A stretch of DNA of 64,000 bases from Labrenzia sp. 011 (GTDB lineage Bacteria > Pseudomonadota > Alphaproteobacteria > Rhizobiales > Stappiaceae). The stretch is from positions 1 to 64,000 of the forward strand of contig NZ_QCYM01000064.1 of the NCBI RefSeq assembly GCF_003075075.1. Direction: 5' to 3'. Shown here piece by piece: positions 50,622 to 60,853 of the stretch (positions are counted from its first letter, which is position 1; the number at the start of each line of letters is the position of its first letter). The position numbers were made by a program, and so were the translations under genes. Below the pieces are notes generated by a model. That model was not told the DNA's origin, made no database searches, and saw only the letters and a program-made list of their open reading frames with translations.

Positions 50622-51875
50622 ATGCCAACGCCTCACCTGCGTGTCGATCTGAAGCGGCTGAAATCGCTTCTGGAAGGGGTCAACCGCTTCGGCCCCGACC
50701 CTCGGACGGGCGGTTTCAACCGGCCGGGCTTCTCTCGGGACGATACCCGGTGCCGGTCCTGGTTCGCGGCCAGAATGCGCGAGGAAGGCTTGACCGTGTG
50801 GACCGATGGCGCGCTCAACGTCTTCGGCCGCTTCGGTCCCGGGGACGGTCCCTGCATCATGGCCGGCTCTCATCTCGACACGGTCGTCAACGGCGGGGCC
50901 TTTGACGGAGCCCTCGGGGCCTGCGTTGCCCTGGAATGTGTGCTCGCCATGAAGGACGCCGGCATCGTGCCGAACACCGCCGTTGAAGTCGCGGCGACAT
51001 CCGAGGAAGAGGGCCGGTTCGGCGGCATGCTCGGTTCCCAGGCAATCACGGGGCAGGTAACGCCGGAGTGGATAGCCGCGGCCGTGGACGCAGAAGGCAA
51101 TCGCCTGAGCGAAGTCCTCAAGGCCCATGACCTTGACGCCGGCACCATTCTGGCTGCCGCTCGCCGTCCCGGGTCGATCGCCGCCTTTCTGGAACTCCAT
51201 ATCGAGCAGGGACCGATCCTTGAACAGGAACAGGTGCCCATCGGCATCGCCGACCGTGTATCAGGCGTCTGTTATCTCGAACTGGATTTCACCGGCACCG
51301 CCAACCATTCCGGCACCACGCCCATGCACCTGCGCGCCGATGCCTTTGCCGGCCTTGCGGAGCTGGCGCATTCGATCCCGCAGCTGATCGAGGCCCATGG
51401 CACGGATCAGAGCCGGATCACCATCGGCCATGTCTCCCTTACCCCCAACCAGCCCCACACCATCCCCGGCCGGGCCGTCTTTTCGGTGATCATTCGCGAC
51501 ACCTCGGAAGAAGTCATGCGGACCTTGCGCGAAAATATGACCCTCACTGCCGAAGCCAGTGCGAAAAGGCACAGGCTCACCATGAAGGCAAAGGAACGCA
51601 GCTGGCTCTCCCCTGTCCTGCTCGACCCCGATGTCGCCGATCTCCTCGAAGTCCTCTCTGAACGGCACGGGCTGCCCGCAAGGCGCATGCCCTCCGGCGC
51701 CGGACATGATGCCCAGACCATGCAGGCCTTCTGCCCGTCCGGCCTGATCTTCGTCCCCAGCCGCGGCGGCATCAGCCACGCGCCGGAAGAACACAGCGAC
51801 TGGCAGGACATCGAAAAAGGCGCCAACCTGATGCTTCAGGCCCTGATCGAACTGTGCCGCGCCAAACCCGGTTGA
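50622..51875 (+). CDS. M20-type amidohydrolase (hydantoinase/carbamoylase, AllC-like)
   Basis: This 417-aa enzyme belongs to the group of N-carbamoyl-amino-acid hydrolases and allantoate amidohydrolases. Metal ligands are visible: His84 in GSHLDTV, Asp95 (GAFDGALGA), the Glu cluster 128-130 (SEEEGRFGG), and later His residues (LELHIEQG, and PSGAGHDAQ in the C-terminal part). The dimerisation domain contains NHSGTTPMHLRADA. It is divergent from the ABC operon and may process the imported compound, such as a carbamoylated or ureide compound. Substrate not decided. Confidence 0.85.
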   Translation: MPTPHLRVDLKRLKSLLEGVNRFGPDPRTGGFNRPGFSRDDTRCRSWFAARMREEGLTVWTDGALNVFGRFGPGDGPCIMAGSHLDTVVNGGAFDGALGACVALECVLAMKDAGIVPNTAVEVAATSEEEGRFGGMLGSQAITGQVTPEWIAAAVDAEGNRLSEVLKAHDLDAGTILAAARRPGSIAAFLELHIEQGPILEQEQVPIGIADRVSGVCYLELDFTGTANHSGTTPMHLRADAFAGLAELAHSIPQLIEAHGTDQSRITIGHVSLTPNQPHTIPGRAVFSVIIRDTSEEVMRTLRENMTLTAEASAKRHRLTMKAKERSWLSPVLLDPDVADLLEVLSERHGLPARRMPSGAGHDAQTMQAFCPSGLIFVPSRGGISHAPEEHSDWQDIEKGANLMLQALIELCRAKPG

Positions 51876-51877
51876 AG

Positions 51878-51912
51878 AAGCCGCGAGGGTGGAGTCCCCC
51901 ACCTCGCGGCTT
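51878..51912. terminator. Bidirectional terminator
   Basis: The stem AAGCCGCGAGG/CCTCGCGGCTT (11 bp), with GTGG/CCAC extending it inward, lies in the 67-bp gap between two convergent genes, the hydrolase and the autotransporter. It should end both transcripts. Confidence 0.75.
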
Positions 51913-51942
51913 CCCGGTCTTCGCTGCGCACCGCATGGACGC

Positions 51943-54900
51943 TCAGAAGGGAATGCTCACCCGAAGCGACCCGCTGTTCGTCGCCAGTTTGTCGGAAAAG
52001 CGTCCGTCATATTCGAGGCGAAGATCGAACCCGTCGACCGACGTGAGCTGAAGCCCCGCTCCGATAGATGCGAACACATCTTCATGATCCAGCGTGGTCG
52101 TGAACTTGCCCGCGCCCGACGGGGCGGATACGAATTGCGCCCTCGTTTGCCAGTCGTTGTTGGAAAGAACGGTCAGCCCGACCCGTCCGAAGAATCTCAG
52201 GCTTGTTCCGCTGTCGTAATTGTACCGGCTTCCCAATTCCAGCGATGGCGTGACAGCGAAGTTCCATTGATCCGTTTCATCGAATTCCAGACCGTAGATA
52301 CCAGACTCCTTGTACTCCCCGACACGCGAATAGATCGCATCGAGATCGACAAACGGCTTCGCATAGAAGCTGGTCGCCGCGAAGGTACGCGCGATTCTGG
52401 CGCGAATGGCGCCGTTATAGACATTCGGCGAGCTTGAAACGGTTTCGGCAACGTTGGTGATCGAAATCCGTCGGTCCATGTCGTATTGCGCGTAACTGCC
52501 CGACACGGCCCCGGATAGCGTCCAGTCGCCGATCTCATGTTTGAGGCTCACGCCGGCAAAGCCACCCATTCCCTCGCCCGAGACCGAGTTGGAGGATTGG
52601 GAAATCCAGCTCTGCTGGAAGGCAGCGGCCGTGCCGACGAACCAGCCGGGCGCGATTTCCTTCTGGGCGCCCATCGTGTAGGTGACCGCATCCGCGTTGT
52701 AGCTCGGCGCCATCCCCGTCGCCTGCCGATGCCCCGTGCCCGCCGTAAGGCGCGCCCAGCCACAGCTTCCCTCGGAGAGGAAGGCATTGTCGGTTTCGAA
52801 AACCGGGCAGCTCATGAGACTGTTGCCGAAGGCGAGCATTTCGAAGGCCTGCTCGACCGCCGGAGCAAGCGCCGCCCTCGGCCGCAACTCGTCGAGCGTG
52901 CTGCCGTAATTGCGGCCCGCATTATCGACTTCATTGGCAATTGCCCCGAAGAGCGAACCGAAGGCGTTGTTGCCGCCCAGGTTCCAGATGGACTGCAGGT
53001 TCTGCGCCAGTCGTATCTGGTCTTCGCTCATCTGCGTCTTGTCCAGCGGGGTGAAGTCCGCGGCATCGACAGAAAGATAGTGATCCGTCCCGACCGTGTT
53101 GATCGCATAGTCGAATACCAGCGATTCCTGCGGCGTCAGCGAACCGCTAAGGGCGCCGTCAACGGTCAGGAACCGTGTCCGGCGGCCCGGCAGCAGACTG
53201 ATCGCATCGACGCCGAGCGTGCCGTCAAGGCTGGCGTCTCCGCGGATTTCAAAAAGATCCGATTCGGAGTTGTTGAGGTCGATGTCGGCGACAAGTTTGC
53301 CTGCGTCCGATTGCACGAAGTTGCCCGTCAGAACCGTCGTTCCGGTGTCATGAGCCCGGTTCAGCACGAAACGGCCATTGTTGACGATATGCGCTCCGTA
53401 GAAATAGCCGCCGGCAAGGGTGTTGGGCGAATTGTTCGTAACCGTACCCGCCGTATTGCCATCGGCGTTTTCCAGCAGGACATCTCCGTAAAGTGAGGCC
53501 TCGTCATTGACTGTCACATTGAGGATGGCCCCGTCCGCGGTCGTTCCGCTGCCCGAATATTGAACGGCGTAGTTGTCTTCATAGTTGTTGCCGGTCACAT
53601 AGGAGCCGGACTCGACAACCGCGTCGTCATTCAGGACAACACTGTTGTTGCTCCCGCCGGCCACCATGATAGCCGAGGACGAATCGCTGTACCCCCCGAT
53701 GACCTGTCCTCCGGAGTTGACCGTGATGCTGACCTGGTCATTGCCGTCCGGTCCCTGGCTCTGGGCAAAGACACCCAGGCCGCGCGTGCCGGTGGACGAG
53801 ACGGAATCCGTTATCGTTATGGCAATGTCGCCACCGGTTCCTGCCCCGTCGGAGGAGGTAACCCCGGCGAAGGCACCGGTTGCCCCACCGCCCAGGCCGC
53901 CGCCCCCGCCGATGGATTGCGCAACCACGCCGATCGCATCCTGACCGGTTACGGCAATGGGAGCACCAATGTCGAGCGTGATCGTGTCGCCATTGCCGCT
54001 CGCGCCGCCGGAGGCGTTTTCGCCCGAAGTCAATATATTGATCACCCCGCCGGTCGCATCGCCGCCCAGTCCGCCGCCCCCGCCGATCGACTGGGCGATA
54101 ATGCCGTGGGCACCAATACCGCTGGTGGCGATGCCGGTGCCGCCGGTGAGGTCGTAGGTGACGGTATTGCCGTTCCCAGCCGCGCCGCCCATCCCTCCGA
54201 TGGACAGATCCAGATCGCCTCCCACGGAGCCGGTCACCCCCAACCCGCCGCCGCCGCCGATGGATTGCAGCACAACGCCGTGGGAGCGATTGCCCAGCGT
54301 GACAATGCTGGTGGCAGCCTGGAGGTTGATCGTGCCGCCATCGCCTGCCGTCCCGCCCGAGCCACCAACGGATACACTCAGTTCATGGCCGTCTGCCCGG
54401 GTTGCCTCCACGCTGCTGCCAACACCTCCGGTGCCGCCACCGCCACCGATGGCCTGAGCGATCAGCCCTGCGGCATCGGAACCATAGGTGTTTATGAAGA
54501 TGTCGCTGTCATTGTAGGTGTAGACCGACCCGCCGTCGTTGCCGGCACCGCCACCGCCGCCCCCGTCACCACCGATTGCCATGGTTCCGGTCTGGCTGTC
54601 GGAACCATCGCCCCCCTGGCCGCCACCGCCGCCGATCGACTGCATCAGGAGACCGGCGGCACCATAGCCATGAGTCTCAATGAGATTGCCGCTCTCTCCG
54701 GATACCCAGATCGCCGCATCGCCACCTGCACCTCCGGAACCACCGGTTCCCCCGACGCTGACTTCGATATTCGCAGTCACATCACCGCCGGTCGCGACAG
54801 ATGAGCCCCCCTGTCCACCGCCGCCGCCAATGGACTGAAGCACGACACCATCTGCCCAATCACCATAGGTTGCCACGCGGCCTGCCTGGTAATACTTCAC

Positions 54901-57900
54901 CGTGCCGCCGTCGCCGCCACTGCCGCCCTTTCCGCCGACTTCGACCGTCAACTGGTAGGAGCTGCCCTCGTCGGTAAGACGCGATATCTTGTCTTCCGTA
55001 TTGCCGATCAGGTCGAGGATCTTGTGAGACGACGCATCGCTGCCGAGCGAACCGCCGATGCCGCCGCCGCCGCCGATGGACTGAAGCACGATCCCGTCCG
55101 CGTCACCGCCGAATGTTTCGGTAACACCGTATTCCTCCACATAGACGACCCCTCCCTTGCCGCCACTTCCGCCGGTCGCGCCGACGCCGACATTCAGCGT
55201 CCCCGTGAACCCACCAGTACTCGCCGCAAGATAGAGCGTCCCTCCCTGCGAGTTTCCGCCGCCGCCGCCAATCGATTGCGCGACGATGCCCTTCGCGCCC
55301 GATCCCTGGGTCTGCACCGTGTAACCGGCAAAATTATGCACCGTGACGGAGTTGCCGTTACCGCCCGAACCACCTTGACCGCCAAGTGAAATATCAGCCT
55401 TCAGAGACGCCACGCCGCCTTGCGCATAGGCGTTGCTGTTGCCCACGCCCCCGTTGCCGCCGCCGCCGCCGATGGACTGGGCGAGCACGCCATGCGCGCC
55501 ATCGCCGAACGTCAGCATGGTCCCTTCAGGCGCCAATGAGCTCAATCGGGTCGCACCTGTGCCGGTGGCATTTGTGTCTTCCCCGTAGGTTCCCAGCGTG
55601 ACGGAAACACTGCCGCCGGCACCACCGCCCGAAGTTGTATAGCTATAGCCGGCATTGAAATCGCTCATGATGTTGCCGGCACCGCCGCCGAAGGCGACAC
55701 CTGCGGTTACCTCGACGGTATCCTTGTCGCCCAGCGTGGTGGAAAGTACCGAAGCGTCTCCGCCGTTGCCGCCGCCACCGCCAATCGACTGCGCGACGAT
55801 GCCATGTGCCGCATCGCCGATCGTCGTCAGTCCGGAGTCGTCGTCGAAGGATACGCTCACGCTGCCGCCATTGCCCGCATTCGCACCGTTTCCGCCGACG
55901 GCCGCCTGATAATTGAAGGCGACCGGCACACCGGTTCCCGTCGGTGCGGCAACAACGAAATCGCTTGCCGAAACGGCCCCGCCGGAGCCCCCGCCGCCAC
56001 CGATGGACTGGGCCAGGATACCGACCGAATTGTTCGGAGCGGACTGGGTGGTGGATTTGGTGACCAGGCCTGTCGCGATATAGGCGTCGGTCAGATCGAG
56101 ATTCAGCGTACCGCCGCTGCCACCGGCGCCACCACTGCCGCCGACGATGAAGGCGGCATTGAAGCCGATCGTGGCATCGAAATAGCTGGCGCTTCCGCCC
56201 GTGCCGCCGCCGCCGCCAATGGACTGGGCGATCAGACCCGGCGATTGCGCACCGGATGTGTTTACCGCGAAATCGTTCTGAACGAACCGGATAGTTCCAC
56301 CCGCACCGCCGGCCCCGGCCGAACCGCCCGTCTGAAGAGCGAAAAACGACAAGGCGCTGTAATTCTTGTCACTGCCGCCGTTACCGCCACCACCGCCGAC
56401 GGACTGAGCGACCACGCCAGGGGCAAAATCGCCGATGGTGGTGACCCTGGCATCGCCGTCATCATCAGGATTGGCGAGGCTTGAAAGATAGGGAACGAAC
56501 GTTCCCGAAGAATTGTTGGCTCCGCAAACAGCCGAATTGTCTATACACAGCAGGCCGCCATCACCACCGCCTGAAGCCGAGCCTCCGATCCCGATGGACG
56601 CAATGGCCGACAGGGTCAGAGTACTGCCGCCGTTCCCCCCGCCCCCGCCAATCGACTGGAACACTGCACCGGGGGATGAATCCTCAAACGTATTGATCTT
56701 GCCGATATTGGGTATCGCGACGATACCACCATCACCGCCGGCCGCCCCCTGTCCTCCGACTCCGGCAATACCCGCGACATCTCCACCGGAGCCGCCACCA
56801 CCACCGATGGACTGCGCCAGGATCGCAATCGAGGATTCTCCTTTTGTAGCGATATTGCCGGTATTCGAGATGCCGACCGTACCGCCGTCGGATGTGGAAT
56901 TCCCCTGCGCGTTCCCTCCCACGCTCACCAGACCGGTAGACGATCCGGCGGCGCCACCGCCGCCACCGATGGACTGGCCGATGATGCCCAGTGCATTGAA
57001 CCCCTGCGTGGTAATCGGAGCGCTGGAGTTGACCGTGACGGTCCCGACGGATCCGCCACCGGCGCCGTCGCCCCCGAGTCCCACCAGGGTCGACGTATCG
57101 ATGCCTCCGGTTCCGCCGCTGCCGGCAATCGATTGGGCGACAATTCCGAACGAATGATCGCCGTCGGTCGTCAGGCCTTGTGCATCGATGGAAACAAGTA
57201 CATTTCCCGCATCGCCACCGTTGCCGCCATTGCCCGCCTGACCGCCGAGCACACTCACGAAGTCGCCACCCGTGCCGCCACCGCCACCGACCGAATGGGC
57301 CACGATCGCCGACGCGTAGTCACCATCGGTTGAAACGGAGTCATCCCAAAGATCCACGGAAATCGTGACATTGCCGGCATTGCCGCCAAAACCGCCACCG
57401 CCGCCGGTTCCCGCCAGCGCGGCCCCATCGCCGCCGTCACCGCCTTCTCCGCCGATGCTCTGGCCGAGAATCCCATAGACGTAGTCACCAGAGGCAGTAA
57501 CGGCTCCGTCGTTGCCAACTGACATGGAAACGGTACCGGCCGAACCGCCGGAGCCACCATAGTGATCCTCGGAAGGACCGGTCCCCCCGCTGCCGCCCGC
57601 GCTCTTGCCCGCCATGACGGCACTGATTTCACCGACATTGCCGAGGACATCAAGAACAAGCTCATCACCGTTCGAAATGGTGACCGTCCCGCCGTCGCCC
57701 CCGTTGCCTCCATTGTCGCTGTTGTCGCTGGATGTGGTGCCATCGCCGCCCTGGCTGAGCCCCGACAATCCGAAAAGACCCGTTCCACCGCCAACGGTCA
57801 CATCCCAGTAAATTCTGCCTTCGAGATCTCCGGTAATGCTCACTGCTCCGCCGGCTCCCGCATTGCCGTTGTTGAAGCCCCCCTCTCCACCGATAGACTT

Positions 57901-58686
57901 CGCGATGAAACCGCCTCCGCTGCCCAATCCCGTGAAGCGGCTGGAGCTCAAGCCGAGATCAAAACCGGCCGAACTGTTTACAATCGTGATTGCACCGCCG
58001 GATCCACCCTGACCGCCCCGTTGATCCGACAGGACGGAATCGTTCTGCTTGCCCCCCATACCGCCATAGCTCTCGCCAAGATAAATAACGAAACCGGCGT
58101 CTGATCCTCCATCCACCCCATATTCAGCGATCCCGTCGTTGGTGAAATAGAGCGAACCACCGTTGCCGCCGGTTCCTCCATCTGAATCGTTGTCGCCGTT
58201 GTCCTGATCGCCCTCGCCCCCAAGAGAACGGGCATTCATGCCAACGGCAAGGCCGGACGTATTGCCGACATGGTAGTTGATGGCGCTGTCGTTATAGATC
58301 CTGACGTCACCGCCGTTGCCGGCGGTTCCCGTATCCTGCCCCTGCGCTCCCGACGTTTGCAGATACCAGGCCTGATTGTATCCGCTGCTCGTCGGGATAT
58401 CCTGGTCTTGATCGAAATAGTTGTTCACGGTCATCCCGACACCGTCCGCACCGTATGACTGTCCGCTCTGCTCGAAATGAATGCTTGAATTGTCCTCGCC
58501 CCAGGAGAAGGAGCACGTCCAGGGATCCCCCGAGGTGTCGCAGCCATCATCGGCAAAGACCGGCGCGGCCCCGAGCAGGCAGGACAGGGAAACAGTTGTC
58601 AGCAGAAATGACCTGTGCAGCCGGAGAGCGGAAGAAGTGGCATCCTTGCGGATTGAAAAATGCTCGTTTGCAATGCTGCCGCTCAT
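51943..58686 (-). CDS. Giant Gly-rich autotransporter adhesin
   Basis: This 2247-aa protein is exported by an extended signal peptide (about residues 1-46, ending VFA), and a C-terminal 12-stranded beta barrel (about 1960-2247) ends with the terminal Phe (VSIPF). Between them, about 20 repeats of roughly 60-110 residues share the core QSIGGGGGxGG preceded by GIVA or GVLA-type hydrophobic residues and intervening Asn/Asp/Ser/Thr turns. The likely fold is a long beta-helix passenger reaching out from the cell, suited for adhesion or biofilm. The Gly runs explain a GCC-rich appearance of the DNA. It lies divergent from a LytS/LytTR pair that may control it. No protease domain seen. Confidence 0.88.
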   Translation of the reverse strand: MSGSIANEHFSIRKDATSSALRLHRSFLLTTVSLSCLLGAAPVFADDGCDTSGDPWTCSFSWGEDNSSIHFEQSGQSYGADGVGMTVNNYFDQDQDIPTSSGYNQAWYLQTSGAQGQDTGTAGNGGDVRIYNDSAINYHVGNTSGLAVGMNARSLGGEGDQDNGDNDSDGGTGGNGGSLYFTNDGIAEYGVDGGSDAGFVIYLGESYGGMGGKQNDSVLSDQRGGQGGSGGAITIVNSSAGFDLGLSSSRFTGLGSGGGFIAKSIGGEGGFNNGNAGAGGAVSITGDLEGRIYWDVTVGGGTGLFGLSGLSQGGDGTTSSDNSDNGGNGGDGGTVTISNGDELVLDVLGNVGEISAVMAGKSAGGSGGTGPSEDHYGGSGGSAGTVSMSVGNDGAVTASGDYVYGILGQSIGGEGGDGGDGAALAGTGGGGGFGGNAGNVTISVDLWDDSVSTDGDYASAIVAHSVGGGGGTGGDFVSVLGGQAGNGGNGGDAGNVLVSIDAQGLTTDGDHSFGIVAQSIAGSGGTGGIDTSTLVGLGGDGAGGGSVGTVTVNSSAPITTQGFNALGIIGQSIGGGGGAAGSSTGLVSVGGNAQGNSTSDGGTVGISNTGNIATKGESSIAILAQSIGGGGGSGGDVAGIAGVGGQGAAGGDGGIVAIPNIGKINTFEDSSPGAVFQSIGGGGGNGGSTLTLSAIASIGIGGSASGGGDGGLLCIDNSAVCGANNSSGTFVPYLSSLANPDDDGDARVTTIGDFAPGVVAQSVGGGGGNGGSDKNYSALSFFALQTGGSAGAGGAGGTIRFVQNDFAVNTSGAQSPGLIAQSIGGGGGTGGSASYFDATIGFNAAFIVGGSGGAGGSGGTLNLDLTDAYIATGLVTKSTTQSAPNNSVGILAQSIGGGGGSGGAVSASDFVVAAPTGTGVPVAFNYQAAVGGNGANAGNGGSVSVSFDDDSGLTTIGDAAHGIVAQSIGGGGGNGGDASVLSTTLGDKDTVEVTAGVAFGGGAGNIMSDFNAGYSYTTSGGGAGGSVSVTLGTYGEDTNATGTGATRLSSLAPEGTMLTFGDGAHGVLAQSIGGGGGNGGVGNSNAYAQGGVASLKADISLGGQGGSGGNGNSVTVHNFAGYTVQTQGSGAKGIVAQSIGGGGGNSQGGTLYLAASTGGFTGTLNVGVGATGGSGGKGGVVYVEEYGVTETFGGDADGIVLQSIGGGGGIGGSLGSDASSHKILDLIGNTEDKISRLTDEGSSYQLTVEVGGKGGSGGDGGTVKYYQAGRVATYGDWADGVVLQSIGGGGGQGGSSVATGGDVTANIEVSVGGTGGSGGAGGDAAIWVSGESGNLIETHGYGAAGLLMQSIGGGGGQGGDGSDSQTGTMAIGGDGGGGGGAGNDGGSVYTYNDSDIFINTYGSDAAGLIAQAIGGGGGTGGVGSSVEATRADGHELSVSVGGSGGTAGDGGTINLQAATSIVTLGNRSHGVVLQSIGGGGGLGVTGSVGGDLDLSIGGMGGAAGNGNTVTYDLTGGTGIATSGIGAHGIIAQSIGGGGGLGGDATGGVINILTSGENASGGASGNGDTITLDIGAPIAVTGQDAIGVVAQSIGGGGGLGGGATGAFAGVTSSDGAGTGGDIAITITDSVSSTGTRGLGVFAQSQGPDGNDQVSITVNSGGQVIGGYSDSSSAIMVAGGSNNSVVLNDDAVVESGSYVTGNNYEDNYAVQYSGSGTTADGAILNVTVNDEASLYGDVLLENADGNTAGTVTNNSPNTLAGGYFYGAHIVNNGRFVLNRAHDTGTTVLTGNFVQSDAGKLVADIDLNNSESDLFEIRGDASLDGTLGVDAISLLPGRRTRFLTVDGALSGSLTPQESLVFDYAINTVGTDHYLSVDAADFTPLDKTQMSEDQIRLAQNLQSIWNLGGNNAFGSLFGAIANEVDNAGRNYGSTLDELRPRAALAPAVEQAFEMLAFGNSLMSCPVFETDNAFLSEGSCGWARLTAGTGHRQATGMAPSYNADAVTYTMGAQKEIAPGWFVGTAAAFQQSWISQSSNSVSGEGMGGFAGVSLKHEIGDWTLSGAVSGSYAQYDMDRRISITNVAETVSSSPNVYNGAIRARIARTFAATSFYAKPFVDLDAIYSRVGEYKESGIYGLEFDETDQWNFAVTPSLELGSRYNYDSGTSLRFFGRVGLTVLSNNDWQTRAQFVSAPSGAGKFTTTLDHEDVFASIGAGLQLTSVDGFDLRLEYDGRFSDKLATNSGSLRVSIPF

Positions 58687-58924
58687 AAAAACACTCCTGA
58701 TAAAAACCTGCCCCCCTTCAAACCTCGAACACTGGAAGGAAGGGAAACGCCGGTTTGCAATGGGAGCCGGCGGAGGGACTCGATATTTCTTTCAGGAGAC
58801 GGTCGGGGTTTCACGCAGGAATCGATGAACCTGTAAGAATTTTCGATGAAACGGCATCCTGAAAGTGATTTGTGAAAAGCTCACTGCTATTGCAGGATCG
58901 AGAAAAATAACAAGCGGCTGGAAA

Positions 58925-60061
58925 ATGGTTGACGTAGAGGAGGCAGGTGACGACGCAACGGAACAGGCGCGGACACAAGACTATTGGCGGGAAACCTCCC
59001 GACCGACTGAACTGCCGGCCGCAACCGGGCAGACCGGGCACTGGATATTCTGGAAACTGCACACCGCCGGATGGGCCTTCATAGCACTCTACGGGTTTTC
59101 GGCCAGGACACTGGCCTTTTCGGACGCAGGAACGGCTTTCAAACTCACCCTGGCGCTGGACAGCATCGGTTATGTCCTCACGGCGTTGATGCACGTTTTC
59201 CTGCTGTCCCGGGTACGGAAAATCACCACGGCACCCGTCATTTTGACCGTTGCGGGCCTGTGTCTTGCGGGCGGCATGTTGCAGACCTGGCTGGCCTGGC
59301 AGATGCGCGACCACTTTTTTCCGCTGGCTCAGACCCTCAACAGTCCCGTCATGCCGGCGATTTTCTACACGTCGACCCTCTTCGGCTGGGCCCTTGCCTA
59401 TTTCTGTTTGCGAGCGGACCACGAGGCTGGGCTGGAACGCCTGCGGCGCAGCAAGGCCCAGACGGAGGCCATGCGCTCGGAGCTGGAGCAGTTGCGGCTC
59501 CAGCTCGCGCCGCACTTCCTGTTCAACGCCCTGAACTCCGTCACTGCCGAAATTCATGAAAGACCCGATATCGCCCTTGAAATGGTGCGCAAGATCGCGG
59601 GCTATCTTCGCTATTGCCTCAACCAGCAAAGCCGCGACCTGTATCCGCTGGCAGAGGAAATCGAGGCAATGCACGCCTATCTCCACATTCAGGAAGTCCG
59701 CTTCGAGGACAGGCTGACCTGTACGGTCAATGTCGACCCGGCTGCCAGAGACTTTCTGGTGCCGCACATGATCCTGCAGGGCCTCGTGGAAAATGCAGTA
59801 AAGCACGGGCTCAAGCACGACACGGACAGCATCCACGTGAAAGTTGACGTTGAGAGAATGAATGCCGGTGACGTAAGGATTAGGGTCTCGAATCCCGGTA
59901 TGCTGATCCCCCCCGACGACGAGCGCCAGGCATCCGGACTGACCAACATAAAACGGCGCCTGAACATCCATTTCCCGAAGGCAAACGACCTCTCGATCCG
60001 CGAAGCTCAGGGGATCGTTGTCGCCCAGATCATCCTGAAAGGTTCTGCATGCACCGTGTGA
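58925..60061 (+). CDS. LytS/YehU-type sensor histidine kinase
   Basis: This 378-aa membrane kinase has four hydrophobic segments (about 46-64, 73-95, 104-122 and 140-162), a coiled linker, and the His_kinase family motif APHFLFNALNSV with His197 as the phosphorylation site. The ATP domain has a compact form typical of this class (MILQGLVENAVKHG, VSNPGM, GLTNIKRRL). ATG at 58925 is a suitable start; a longer frame to 58865 lacks a clear site. It overlaps the LytTR regulator by 13 bp, so they form a two-component pair. Signal unknown. Confidence 0.88.
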   Translation: MVDVEEAGDDATEQARTQDYWRETSRPTELPAATGQTGHWIFWKLHTAGWAFIALYGFSARTLAFSDAGTAFKLTLALDSIGYVLTALMHVFLLSRVRKITTAPVILTVAGLCLAGGMLQTWLAWQMRDHFFPLAQTLNSPVMPAIFYTSTLFGWALAYFCLRADHEAGLERLRRSKAQTEAMRSELEQLRLQLAPHFLFNALNSVTAEIHERPDIALEMVRKIAGYLRYCLNQQSRDLYPLAEEIEAMHAYLHIQEVRFEDRLTCTVNVDPAARDFLVPHMILQGLVENAVKHGLKHDTDSIHVKVDVERMNAGDVRIRVSNPGMLIPPDDERQASGLTNIKRRLNIHFPKANDLSIREAQGIVVAQIILKGSACTV

Positions 60062-60786
60062 TCCTCGTCGACGATGAGCCGTCGGCACGACGCGGCTTGA
60101 GGCGAATGCTTAGTCGGTATGATGACGTGGAGATCGTTGCCGAGGCCGGCAACATCGCGGCAGCCCGCAGCCTGATTGACCAGCTTGATCCGGACGCGAT
60201 CTTTCTGGATGCGGAACTGACCGGCGAGACAGGCTTCGAACTGGCCCGCAGCCTGCCACCCCGGACCGTGGTCATAATCGTCAGTGCGCACGACAATTAT
60301 GCGATCAATGCATTCGACATCGCAGCGATCGACTTTCTGGTAAAACCCGTTGCCCCGCTGCGTCTCGAAACCGCAATCGAACGGCTCCGTGACAAAATGA
60401 GCACCCTGAACGGGCAGTCCACCGTGATCGGGGCCGCTCCGGCAAACGGTACCGGCACGAAGATCCTCGTCAAGACCACGTCGGCGTCCATGATGGTCGC
60501 GGCCCGGACGATTACCCTGCTGAAGGCCGAAGGAGACTATACGCGGATATTCCTGCAATCGCACCAGAGCCACCTGGTCAGCAATCTGCTGCGAAAATTC
60601 GAACCCGAGCTTCCCAGCCCGCCCTTCCACCGCCTGAGCCGGTCCCTGATCGTCAACATGGATCACATCGAGAAGGTGGAATGGGAAACCACTAGCAGCT
60701 GCAGGCTGCATTTCGTCTCCTGCAGCGAAACCGTCACCCTCGGCCGCGCGGGCACGAGGCGTCTGCGGGAACTCCTCAGGATCTGA
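60049..60786 (+). CDS. LytTR-family response regulator
   Basis: This 245-aa regulator has a receiver domain (residues 1-120; DDE at 8-10, phosphoacceptor Asp54 in IFLDAELTGE, Lys99 in DFLVKPV) and a LytTR DNA-binding domain (about 140-243; LLKAEGDYTRIFL and FHRLSRSLIVNM are typical). LytTR proteins bind imperfect direct repeats and often control surface proteins; the divergent giant autotransporter, 238 bp from the kinase start, is the obvious candidate target. Confidence 0.9.
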   Translation: MHRVILVDDEPSARRGLRRMLSRYDDVEIVAEAGNIAAARSLIDQLDPDAIFLDAELTGETGFELARSLPPRTVVIIVSAHDNYAINAFDIAAIDFLVKPVAPLRLETAIERLRDKMSTLNGQSTVIGAAPANGTGTKILVKTTSASMMVAARTITLLKAEGDYTRIFLQSHQSHLVSNLLRKFEPELPSPPFHRLSRSLIVNMDHIEKVEWETTSSCRLHFVSCSETVTLGRAGTRRLRELLRI

Positions 60787-60853
60787 TCCCCGCACGCCCG
60801 GCCGAAGCGCCTGTGAGAGCGGTCGGACAGGGCATGAACAAGCCCTTCTGATA

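Noticed and set aside
53900-57500. Repeated GCCGCC-rich DNA that could be read as a CRISPR-like or satellite repeat
   Set aside because: The repeats are in frame and encode the Gly runs of the autotransporter passenger; spacing is irregular and no cas genes are present.
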